Part shown: positions 1 through 5,618 of the stretch, in pieces | How the letters are laid out: each line of letters begins with the position of its first letter | Position numbering within the stretch: position 1 is the first letter of the stretch | NCBI GenBank assembly: GCA_003023245.1 | Contig: PXTR01000062.1 | Location: forward strand, 1 to 5,763 | DNA: 5,763 nt | Reading direction: 5' to 3' | Source of the DNA: Bacteroidetes bacterium QS_8_68_15 | Lineage (GTDB): Bacteria; Bacteroidota; Rhodothermia; Rhodothermales; Salinibacteraceae | Notes under the pieces: generated by a model | What the model saw: the letters and a program-made list of their open reading frames with translations, nothing else | The model's database searches: none | Told to the model about the DNA's origin: nothing | Made by a program: the position numbers and the translations under genes

Positions 1-159
1 GGCGAGCGAGAGGATCAGCCACGTCCCGCCGGCGGAGAAGGCCAGCGCGAACAAGATCGAGCCGATCACCAGTGCGCGCGAGGCGTTCCGGCCGAGTGGA
101 AGCGGGCCGGAGACGGTCTGGTCGGGACCTGGTTCGGACGAGTGAGCATCGTCAGGCAT
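1..159 (-). CDS. Partial membrane protein, N-terminal 53 residues only
   Basis: An open frame reads leftwards from an ATG at 157-159 to the window edge without a stop (53 codons), so the gene continues outside the window. The first ~28 residues are polar and proline-rich (start MPDDAHSSEPGPDQ). Residues ~29-53 form one long hydrophobic stretch containing 'LVIGSILFALAFSAGG', which reads as a first transmembrane helix following a short cytoplasmic tail. It does not look like a cleaved signal peptide, because the charged/polar leader is long and no clear cleavage motif is seen. The family cannot be told from this much sequence; a multi-pass transporter is possible. It is divergent from the TetR-type gene at 442, an arrangement often seen for TetR regulators and their targets. 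Codon composition and the absence of a stop support coding. No Shine-Dalgarno sequence precedes the ATG. Confidence 0.6.
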   Translation of the reverse strand, partial: MPDDAHSSEPGPDQTVSGPLPLGRNASRALVIGSILFALAFSAGGTWLILSLA

Positions 160-441
160 GGGCGTCTGCACTTTTGCTTCTTTTCGAGCAAGGGCCGCTT
201 GTTCGCGGTTGCGTTCGGCTTCTTTCCGCCGGAACGGTAAAATGCCTTGCGGTGCGCGCGGGTCCTTGCGGGATCGGTCGGAGATGGACTGCTGGAGGCG
301 CCGGCCGGGGTTCGCGTGCGGCTACGTTTTCCCAGACGCCTTCGAGCGGCTTTCGGATCCGGAGCACTCTTGACACGTTCTTGAAACTTTTGCGCAGCAC
401 CCCTGTTGAGATGGAGCTAAAAAACGAGACACAACGCTGAG
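160..441. other. Divergent intergenic region
   Basis: This 282-bp gap separates the minus-strand membrane protein from the plus-strand TetR-type gene. No convincing gene is seen: the short frames crossing it have arginine-rich, low-complexity translations and overlap better genes. The left two thirds are GC-rich without a clear signal. The stretch from about 365 to 435 is richer in A/T and holds two -35-like hexamers within a short direct repeat, so promoter or operator function for the regulator is most likely there. A TAAAAT at 238-243 resembles a -10 box but has no good -35 partner. Confidence 0.5.
369..390. promoter_or_regulatory. Candidate promoter/operator: 11-bp tandem repeat with -35-like boxes
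   Basis: Two adjacent 11-bp units, CTTGACACGTT (369-379) and CTTGAAACTTT (380-390), match at 9 of 11 positions. They contain TTGACA (370-375) and TTGAAA (381-386), both close to a sigma-70 -35 box. No good -10 hexamer lies 16-18 bp from either, so the promoter assignment is weak. The units lie 52-73 bp upstream of the TetR-type start, where an autoregulatory operator would be expected, although TetR proteins more usually bind inverted repeats. Confidence 0.3.
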
Positions 442-1083
442 ATGGAAAGCGACGCGTCCGCTCTCGACGACAGCGACCGCCTCGACGACACCTCCGCCGA
501 GGAGGAAGGCGACCTGCGCCGGCGCATCCTCGACGGGGCGCGCCACCTGCTGGTGCGCGGCGGCTACCAGAACCTGTCGATGCGGCGCCTCGCGCGGGCC
601 ATCGGGTACAGCGCGACGAGCATCTACCTGCACTTTGAGAGCAAAGACGATCTCTTCCACGCGCTCATCGACGAAGGGATGGAGCGGCTGCACGCCCGCC
701 TCCGCGAGGCCGCCGACGGCGCGTCTGACCCGCGCGTCCAACTCGAAGCGCTCTGCCGCGCCTTCGTCCGGTTCGGGCTGGACAACCCCGAGTACTACGA
801 GGTCATGTTTCTGCTGCGCCCCGACACGATGGAGCGCTACCCGCCGGAGAACTACCGCCGCGCGCGCCGCAACCTCGATCTCGTGCAGGAGCTTCTGCGA
901 AAGGGCGCCGACGGCGGGCCGTTCGCCGTTTCCGATCCGCTGGAAGCAGCCAGCGCGCTCTGGGCGTCGCTTCACGGCACGGTGTCGCTGCTGCTGGCGC
1001 GTCGCATCGACGCTCGCCTCGAAGCCGACACGCTCGTGGAGACGTCCGTACAGCAGGCGCTTCGGGGCGTGGCGGCGCGGTAG
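442..1083 (+). CDS. TetR/AcrR-family transcriptional regulator with WHG-type C-terminal domain
   Basis: A 213-residue protein of the usual TetR length. After an acidic leader (residues 1-24), residues ~25-71 form the N-terminal DNA-binding domain. The helix-turn-helix core is 'LSMRRLARAIGYSATSIYLH' (45-64), followed by F65, K68 and L71, a very typical TetR recognition-helix ending. The rest is a helical ligand-binding and dimerisation domain. Near its end, W174-A-S-L-H178-G179 fits the Trp/His/Gly signature of the WHG-type TetR C-terminal family. It probably acts as a dimeric repressor released by a small hydrophobic ligand; the ligand is not readable from sequence. Candidate targets are the acyl-CoA ligase downstream (171 bp away, same strand), the divergent membrane protein, and itself. 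The ATG at 442 is chosen because it gives a complete domain; no Shine-Dalgarno is visible. The family call is firm, the target is inference. Confidence 0.93.
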   Translation: MESDASALDDSDRLDDTSAEEEGDLRRRILDGARHLLVRGGYQNLSMRRLARAIGYSATSIYLHFESKDDLFHALIDEGMERLHARLREAADGASDPRVQLEALCRAFVRFGLDNPEYYEVMFLLRPDTMERYPPENYRRARRNLDLVQELLRKGADGGPFAVSDPLEAASALWASLHGTVSLLLARRIDARLEADTLVETSVQQALRGVAAR

Positions 1084-1249
1084 ACTGATGCGTGAAACGT
1101 GATGCGTGATGACAGTAGCTCCCGCCGTCTTCGCTTCGATGCTACCGGCGAAACCCATTCGGAAAGCACTGACGCTCGAATTCTCGTTCCACGTCCGTAG
1201 ATAGCAACCTCACGCAACACGCATTACGCATCACTCCTACGCATCACTC
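1083..1249. repeat. 167-bp element with inverted-repeat ends made of TGATGCGT units (MITE/REP-like)
   Basis: The left arm (1083-1110) and the reverse complement of the right arm (1223-1249) align at about 23 of 28 positions with one gap. Each arm holds two exact copies of TGATGCGT: 1086-1093 and 1100-1107 on the plus strand, 1226-1233 and 1239-1246 on the minus strand, 13-14 bp apart. The right arm continues inward with degenerate units (TAATGCG, TGTTGCG). The core of about 110 bp has no open frame of note and only small dyads, for example TTCGC/GCGAA at 1130-1134 and 1148-1152. The element begins at the last base of the TetR stop codon and ends 5 bp before the ligase ATG. No target-site duplication is visible. 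Read as RNA, the arms could pair into a long imperfect stem. A non-autonomous mobile repeat or an extragenic palindrome are the main options. Confidence 0.6.
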
Positions 1250-1254
1250 CGCCC

Positions 1255-3213
1255 ATGCAAGTCAAGCAATCCGGCGAAAGCCAAGTCCACACCGCCCCGG
1301 CCGGCGTCGAGGGCGAGGACATCCGCGGCCAGACGTTGCTCGACCTGCTCTACGAGTCGTTCGAGCGGTACGACAACCCGCGCGCCTTCAACCAGCCGAC
1401 CGCCGGCCACGGCAGCGATGGCGAAGAGCAACTCGAATGGCGCGCGTACTCCTCCGACGAGTTTCGCACGCAGGCCGAGGAGGCGGCACTGGGCCTCTTG
1501 GAAATCGGATTGGAGCGCGGTGCGCGCGTCGGCCTCTTTCTGGAGAGCGACGTCTACTTCTGCCTCGCCGACGCCGCCTGCCTGATCAGCGGCATGGTCG
1601 ACGTGCCCGTCTACCTCACGCACCAGCCCGAGCAGGTGTCCTACGTCCTCGACCACGCTGAGACCGAGGCGCTCTTCGTGGCCGCCCCGGAGCATCTGGA
1701 AAAAGTGGGCCCGCTGCTGGACGAACTGGAGCGCATCGAGACGATTATTCTCGCGCAGGGCGACCGGAGCGAAGCGGACGCCGAGCTGCCGGAGCGCGTG
1801 GACGTGCTGACGTTCGAGATGCTCCGCGAGCGCGGCCGGGAGCGCCGGAAAGAGGCGGGAGACGGCGAGAACGAAATCGCGTCGCTGCGCGAAAAGGTCG
1901 ATCCCGGCGACTTGGCGACGCTCATCTACACCAGCGGCACGACGGGGCAGCCGAAGGGCGTCATGTTGACCCACGACAACATCGCCTCCAACGCGCTCAC
2001 GTCGCTCTCGTGCTTCACCGGCTACGAGGCGGGCGCGGGGGCCGAGGTGGCGCTCTCTTTTCTGCCGCTGACGCACATCTACGCCCGCACGCTCGACTAC
2101 TACGGCTACCTTTCGAAGGGCACGAGCGTCTACTTTTGCGATCCCGACGACCTCTCCGACGCGCTTCAGGCCGTGCGCCCGACGGTCTTCAACACCGTGC
2201 CGCGTCTCTTGGAAAAGGTCTACGGAAGCATCGAGGAAAAGACCAAGAGCGCCGAGGGGATTCAGAAGATGATTGGCACGTGGGCGCTGGACCTGGCGAA
2301 GCAGTATCGCATCGGCGAGGAGCCGTCGCTGGTGTACCGCGTGCAGCAGATGGTGGCCGACGCGCTGGTGTACAACAAGTGGCGCGAGGCGCTGGGGGGC
2401 CGCCTCAAGTACGCCACCGTCGGCGGGGCCGCGCTCAATCCCGATCTGGCCAACACGTTCGCCGCCGCCGGCATCCGGCTGGTGCAGGGCTACGGCCTCA
2501 CCGAGACGAGCCCCGTCATCAGCTTCAACCGGCCGGACCGCAACCGCGCCGGCACCGTCGGCGAGCCGCTGCCGGGCGTGGAGGTCAAAATCGCCGAGGA
2601 CGGCGAGATTCTCACGCGCGGGCCGCACGTGATGCAGGGCTACTACAAAGACGACGAGGAGACCGAGCAGTCCTTCACCGAGGAGGGCTTCTTTCGCACT
2701 GGCGACGTGGGCGAGATGGATGGCACGCACCTGAAGATCACCGACCGCAAAAAGGCGCTCTTCAAGCTCTCGACGGGCAAGTACGTCGTGCCCTCGCCGC
2801 TGGAAAACCGCCTGGCGACCTCCAACATGGTAGAGCAGACCGTCGTGGTGGGCAGCGGGCACAAGTACTGCGCCGCGCTGATTTTTCCGAATGAGGAAGC
2901 CGTGCGCTCCTTTGCAGAAAAGCAGGGCGTCGGCGGCGGGCAGCCCTTTCGCGAGATCATCCAGTCGCAGGTCGTGATCGACGAGTTTCAGCGCCTCGTC
3001 GACGAGGCCAACGCCGGGATGGCCCCCTGGTCGCAGATCAAGCGCTTCACGCTCGTCCCCGAGGAGATCAGCGTCGAAAACGGCCTGCTGACGCCCTCGA
3101 TGAAGGTGAAGCGCTCGCAGGTGGAACGGACCTACGACGGCGAAATCGACCGCCTCTACGAGATGGCCGAGGCGGAAGAGGAGAAGGGCGGCGAGCGCGT
3201 GCGCGTGTCGTGA
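1255..3213 (+). CDS. Long-chain fatty acid-CoA ligase (AMP-forming, FadD15-like)
   Basis: A 652-residue member of the ANL adenylate-forming superfamily. It should activate long-chain fatty acids with ATP to acyl-AMP and then to acyl-CoA, for breakdown or for lipid synthesis and remodelling. All core motifs are present: the phosphate-binding loop 'LIYTSGTTGQPKG' (223-235), 'YGLTETSP' (413-420), 'DGEILTRGPHVMQGYY' (449-464), 'TGD' (482-484) for ribose contact, the hinge 'ITDRKKALFKLSTGKYV' (495-511), and a C-terminal 'LLTPSMKVKR' (611-620). In that last motif K617 is the likely adenylation lysine of the long-chain subgroup. The hinge and C-terminus resemble FadD15-type enzymes rather than acetyl-CoA synthetase or nonribosomal peptide synthetase domains. 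No membrane helix is evident; such enzymes associate peripherally with membrane. The ATG at 1255 sits directly after the inverted-repeat element, so its promoter must lie in that element or upstream of the TetR gene. Chain-length preference is not readable. Confidence 0.93.
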   Translation: MQVKQSGESQVHTAPAGVEGEDIRGQTLLDLLYESFERYDNPRAFNQPTAGHGSDGEEQLEWRAYSSDEFRTQAEEAALGLLEIGLERGARVGLFLESDVYFCLADAACLISGMVDVPVYLTHQPEQVSYVLDHAETEALFVAAPEHLEKVGPLLDELERIETIILAQGDRSEADAELPERVDVLTFEMLRERGRERRKEAGDGENEIASLREKVDPGDLATLIYTSGTTGQPKGVMLTHDNIASNALTSLSCFTGYEAGAGAEVALSFLPLTHIYARTLDYYGYLSKGTSVYFCDPDDLSDALQAVRPTVFNTVPRLLEKVYGSIEEKTKSAEGIQKMIGTWALDLAKQYRIGEEPSLVYRVQQMVADALVYNKWREALGGRLKYATVGGAALNPDLANTFAAAGIRLVQGYGLTETSPVISFNRPDRNRAGTVGEPLPGVEVKIAEDGEILTRGPHVMQGYYKDDEETEQSFTEEGFFRTGDVGEMDGTHLKITDRKKALFKLSTGKYVVPSPLENRLATSNMVEQTVVVGSGHKYCAALIFPNEEAVRSFAEKQGVGGGQPFREIIQSQVVIDEFQRLVDEANAGMAPWSQIKRFTLVPEEISVENGLLTPSMKVKRSQVERTYDGEIDRLYEMAEAEEEKGGERVRVS

Positions 3214-3219
3214 GCGGCG

Positions 3220-3248
3220 TTGAAAACGGGCGGCCCGTCCCGTAGACT
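3220..3248 (+). promoter_or_regulatory. Candidate sigma-70-like promoter for the EEP gene, with a dyad in the spacer
   Basis: TTGAAA (3220-3225) and TAGACT (3243-3248) are separated by exactly 17 bp, with 5/6 and 4/6 matches to the classical hexamers. They lie just after the ligase stop and 57 bp before the EEP start. The spacer contains a perfect dyad, ACGGG-CGG-CCCGT (3226-3238), which could be a repressor site or a small hairpin at the end of the ligase transcript. It has no T-run, so it is not a convincing terminator. If the organism is Bacteroidota-like, its sigma factor prefers a different consensus, which lowers confidence. Confidence 0.35.
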
Positions 3249-3304
3249 GAAACGGTACGCGGCGTTCGAGACCGCGCCTCTTCCTATGACGGCTCGCCTT
3301 CCGC

Positions 3305-4570
3305 GTGAGCGACCTTCTCTTCTCCATTGCGCGCTGGTTGGTGGTGGCCCTCGGCCTCTCGATGGTCGGCGGGACGGTGCTGAGCTGGAGGCGTTCGCCG
3401 CACTGGTTCATTCGCGGGTGGGACTTTCCGCGCGTGCAGATCGTGTGCCTGGCGGGGCTGAGCGCGGTGCTCTACAAGGCGTTTTTCTCGTACGACACGT
3501 GGCTGGAGTGGGGCTTCGTGGGCCTCTGCGCGGCGTGTGCAGGGTGGCAGTTCTACCGCATCTTTCCCTACGTCCCGTTTGCGCCGAAGCACGTCGAGGA
3601 AACGACCGAGCCGGCGGACGCGCCTTCCAGCCTGCGGCTCGTGGCGTCCAATGTGCTCAAGGAAAACGAGCAGCACGCGCGCTGGTTGGAGGTCGTTCGC
3701 GGGACCGATCCCGACCTCATTCTGGCCGTGGAAGTGAACGAGCGATGGGACGACGTGATCGCCGACGCGCTGGGGGACGCGTATCCCTATCAGGTGCGCT
3801 ACCCGCAGGACAACTACTACGGCATGGTGCTCTACTCGCGCCTCGAGCTGGTCGACCCGGAGCTGCGCTTCATCGTGCAGGACGACGTGCCGTCGATCCA
3901 CACTGGCGTGGAGCTGCGGTGCGGGCGGCGCATCTACCTGCACGGGGTGCACCCGCGCCCGCCCGAGCCGCTGCGCGACGAAGATGCCACCGCGCGCGAC
4001 GCCGAGGTCGTCATCGTGGGACGCGAGATCGAAGCGGAGGCCGAAGACGAGCAGCGCCCGGTCGTTGTGGCCGGGGACTTCAACGACGTGGCCTGGTCGC
4101 ACACCTCAAAGCTCTTTCAGCACGTGAGCCACCTGCTGGACCCACGCAAGGGGCGCGGCTTTTTCAATACCTTCGATGCGCGCTACCCGCTCTTGCGCTT
4201 CCCGCTCGATCACGTCTTTCACTCCAACCACTTTAAGCTCATCAATCTGGAGTTGCTGCCGTTCGTGGGGTCGGACCACTTTCCCGTCTCCATCACGCTG
4301 AACTACGAGCCGAGCGCGCCCGTCGACCAGCCTGAGCCGCAGAAGCGTGACACCGACGAGGAGGAGGCGCAGGAAAAAGTCCAGCGCGCCGCCGAGGAAA
4401 ACAGGGAGGAGACGGTGATGCGAAACGAGGGCGCGCACCCGCAGCGCGAAGCGCCCGCGCACCCCGACCTCAACGAAGAGCCGGCCTCGACGGAAGACAA
4501 CATCTCGCCGGAACCGGAAGACGACATCTCGTCGGAAGACGACGACGAGGAGGACGCGCCTCGCCCGTGA
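3305..4570 (+). CDS. Membrane-anchored endonuclease/exonuclease/phosphatase (EEP) family protein
   Basis: A 421-residue protein in three parts. Residues ~1-90 hold three predicted membrane helices (about 6-27, 44-62 and 68-85). Residues ~111-334 form an EEP (DNase I-like) domain with the expected metal and catalytic signatures in order: N116 in 'SNVLKEN', E143 in 'AVEVNERW', H216 in 'HPRPP', D258 and N260 in 'AGDFND', D302-H303, and the terminal 'GSDHFP' with D324-H325. Residues ~337-421 are a highly acidic, probably disordered tail with an 8-residue tandem repeat. The family hydrolyses phosphodiesters or phosphomonoesters in nucleic acids, lipids or inositol phosphates using Mg2+; the substrate here is unknown. 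With three helices the catalytic domain probably faces outside, but this is inference. The GTG at 3305 is the only start upstream of helix 1 (in-frame TGA at 3287-3289); ATG at 3362 is an alternative that would lose that helix. It is probably co-transcribed with pcs. Confidence 0.87.
   Translation: MSDLLFSIARWLVVALGLSMVGGTVLSWRRSPHWFIRGWDFPRVQIVCLAGLSAVLYKAFFSYDTWLEWGFVGLCAACAGWQFYRIFPYVPFAPKHVEETTEPADAPSSLRLVASNVLKENEQHARWLEVVRGTDPDLILAVEVNERWDDVIADALGDAYPYQVRYPQDNYYGMVLYSRLELVDPELRFIVQDDVPSIHTGVELRCGRRIYLHGVHPRPPEPLRDEDATARDAEVVIVGREIEAEAEDEQRPVVVAGDFNDVAWSHTSKLFQHVSHLLDPRKGRGFFNTFDARYPLLRFPLDHVFHSNHFKLINLELLPFVGSDHFPVSITLNYEPSAPVDQPEPQKRDTDEEEAQEKVQRAAEENREETVMRNEGAHPQREAPAHPDLNEEPASTEDNISPEPEDDISSEDDDEEDAPRP
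4491..4537 (+). repeat. 24-bp tandem repeat encoding an acidic octapeptide
   Basis: Two 23-bp stretches, 4491-4513 and 4515-4537, differ at two positions and lie in a 24-bp period inside the EEP gene. They encode EDNISPEP and EDDISSED, and the next bases (GAAGACGACGACG) begin a degenerate third unit. The repeat keeps the reading frame, so changes in copy number would only lengthen or shorten the acidic tail. Confidence 0.7.
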
Positions 4571-4634
4571 GCAGTGCGCGTGCTCCGCCCTGCCGCCGAC
4601 TTTCCTTCGAACCAACATTCCCCGCGCAGCGGTC

Positions 4635-5432
4635 ATGGATGAAGACGCCTCGGCTCGTGAGCGCGCCGCCTACCTGGGGAAGAAGACGCGCGCGTACCTG
4701 GTGCACGTCTACACCGCCGGCGGGGGGGCCTTCGCCTTCCTGGCGGCCGCTGAGATCGCCTCGGGCGGGTCGGCAGCCGGCACGTCCGTTCCCAACGACA
4801 CCCCCGACCCACAGTGGGTCTTCCTCTGGCTCCTCATCGCCGGCGTCATCGACGCCACCGACGGGCCGCTCGCGCGCCGCTGGAACGTGAAGGTGCGCGC
4901 CCCGCGCATCGGCGGCGACGTGATTGACGACATCGTTGACTACCTCACGTTCACGTTTCTGCCGCTGCTTCTGGTGTGGCGCATGGGGTGGCTGCCCGCG
5001 CCGGTGGGCCTGTGGGTGTGCGTGGCGATGGTGGTGAGCCTGCTGGGATTCGCCAACATTGCTGCGAAGCAGACGGAGGGAGGTTTCTTCCGGGGCTTTC
5101 CGTCGTACTGGAACATCGTGGCTTTCTACATCGGCCTGCTGGCCGAAAACTACCCCTGGGGCGAAATGGCGTCGCTGGTGGTGCTGCTGGTGCTGTCGGT
5201 GCTCACGCTCGCGCCGGTGCGCTTTCTCTACCCCAACCGCACCGAGCCGCCGTGGCGCGCGGTCGTCATCTGGGGCGCAGTGGGCTGGACGGTCCTGCTT
5301 CTGGTGATGCTGATGACGTACCCGAATCTGCCGGGCTGGGCGACGGGGTGGCTGCTGCCGCTCTCGCTGGGGTACCCGGCGTTTTACTTCGGGCTTTCGT
5401 TTTACCTCGACGTGCGGAGCCGCGGGACGTGA
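4635..5432 (+). CDS. pcs: Phosphatidylcholine synthase (CDP-diacylglycerol-choline O-phosphatidyltransferase)
   Basis: A 265-residue multi-pass membrane enzyme of the CDP-alcohol phosphatidyltransferase family, predicted to condense CDP-diacylglycerol with choline to give phosphatidylcholine and CMP in the inner membrane. The catalytic motif is D76-G77-(2)-A80-R81-(12)-G94-(3)-D98-(3)-D102. The usual family spacing after AR is 8; the longer gap of 12 is a feature of bacterial Pcs. Pcs-like blocks also include 'DATDGPLARR' (73-82), 'DIVDYLTF' (99-106) and 'FFRGFPSYWNIVAFYI' (151-166), followed by 'PVRFLYPNR' (194-202). About eight hydrophobic segments are visible, as in Pcs. The family is usually near 240 residues; the extra length here is largely a Gly/Ser/Pro-rich loop at ~43-58 between the first two helices. 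The gene starts 64 bp after the EEP stop on the same strand, consistent with an operon. Choline must come from outside, as no choline-making gene is seen. Phosphatidylserine or phosphatidylglycerophosphate synthase is less likely. Confidence 0.88.
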   Translation: MDEDASARERAAYLGKKTRAYLVHVYTAGGGAFAFLAAAEIASGGSAAGTSVPNDTPDPQWVFLWLLIAGVIDATDGPLARRWNVKVRAPRIGGDVIDDIVDYLTFTFLPLLLVWRMGWLPAPVGLWVCVAMVVSLLGFANIAAKQTEGGFFRGFPSYWNIVAFYIGLLAENYPWGEMASLVVLLVLSVLTLAPVRFLYPNRTEPPWRAVVIWGAVGWTVLLLVMLMTYPNLPGWATGWLLPLSLGYPAFYFGLSFYLDVRSRGT

Positions 5433-5460
5433 CGCGAGTTGCGGGACGGCGGAGCCTTCA

Positions 5461-5478
5461 CCGAAGCAGCGCCTTCGG
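5461..5478. other. Small hairpin downstream of pcs
   Basis: A perfect 6-bp stem, CCGAAG (5461-5466) and CTTCGG (5473-5478), with a 6-base loop lies 28 bp after the pcs stop codon. No T-run follows on the plus strand, so it is not a standard intrinsic terminator. It may stabilise the 3' end of the pcs transcript or assist termination together with the GC-rich hairpin just downstream. Confidence 0.3.
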
Positions 5479-5495
5479 CCAACCCGTTCCATAGC

Positions 5496-5527
5496 AAAGC
5501 CCCGCTCGGCGTGGGGCCAGGCGGGGC
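5496..5527 (-). terminator. Possible intrinsic terminator downstream of tRNA-Arg
   Basis: Read on the minus strand, GCCCCGC (5527-5521) pairs perfectly with GCGGGGC (5505-5499) around a 15-base loop, and TTT follows (5498-5496). A separate T-run of six (5540-5535 on the minus strand) lies directly after the tRNA. On the plus strand a competing hairpin is also possible: GCCCCGC (5499-5505) with GTGGGGC (5511-5517), loop TCGGC, one G-T pair. The region could thus end transcription from both sides, but the T-run after the stem is short and absent on the plus strand. Confidence 0.4.
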
Positions 5528-5544
5528 GCTGATCAAAAAAGCAG

Positions 5545-5618
5545 TACGCTCGGAAGGATTCGAACCCTCGACCTTCGGTACCGGAAACCGACGCTCTGTC
5601 CGACTGAGCTACGAGCGC
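5545..5618 (-). tRNA. tRNA-Arg (anticodon CCG)
   Basis: The minus strand folds into a full cloverleaf of 74 bases. The acceptor stem is GCGCTCG/CGAGCGT with a G-U pair at its end and discriminator A. The D arm is GCTC/GAGC with a 9-base loop. The anticodon stem is TCGGT/ACCGA with loop TTCCGGT, giving anticodon CCG at 5584-5582, which reads the arginine codon CGG. The variable loop has 5 bases. The T arm is GAGGG/CCTTC with loop TTCGAAT. The 3' CCA is not encoded (the genome reads CTGC after the discriminator), so it must be added enzymatically. The gene is convergent with pcs. A weak TATCAC (5635-5630, minus) could be its -10 box, but no -35 partner is visible. Confidence 0.95.

Noticed and set aside
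72..440. 122-residue plus-strand open frame before the TetR gene
   Set aside because: Arg/Gly-rich translation without motifs; it overlaps the divergent membrane protein on the other strand and the A/T-richer control region.
322..1158. 278-residue minus-strand open frame over the TetR gene
   Set aside because: Shadow of the TetR coding strand. It runs through both the upstream region and the repeat element and has no recognisable domain.
1083..1249. CRISPR array
   Set aside because: The repeats are octamers in inverted orientation with irregular 13-14 bp periods, not long direct repeats with unique spacers.
3226..3238. Intrinsic terminator after the ligase
   Set aside because: The dyad stem is only 5 bp and no T-run follows; it fits better as part of the candidate promoter spacer.
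1237..3411. 724-residue minus-strand open frame antisense to the acyl-CoA ligase
   Set aside because: Its translation is His/Arg/Val/Ala-rich with no family motif, while the opposite strand holds a complete adenylate-forming enzyme. Long antisense frames are expected in GC-rich coding DNA.
3220..4236. 338-residue plus-strand open frame overlapping the EEP gene
   Set aside because: Arg/Gly/Ala-rich with no domain, in a different frame from the EEP catalytic motifs.
4470..5492. 340-residue minus-strand open frame over pcs
   Set aside because: Arg/His/Gln-rich translation opposite a clear membrane enzyme; no motif.
5545..5618. tRNA-Arg as a mobile-element integration site
   Set aside because: No direct repeat of the tRNA 3' end and no integrase are seen in the window.
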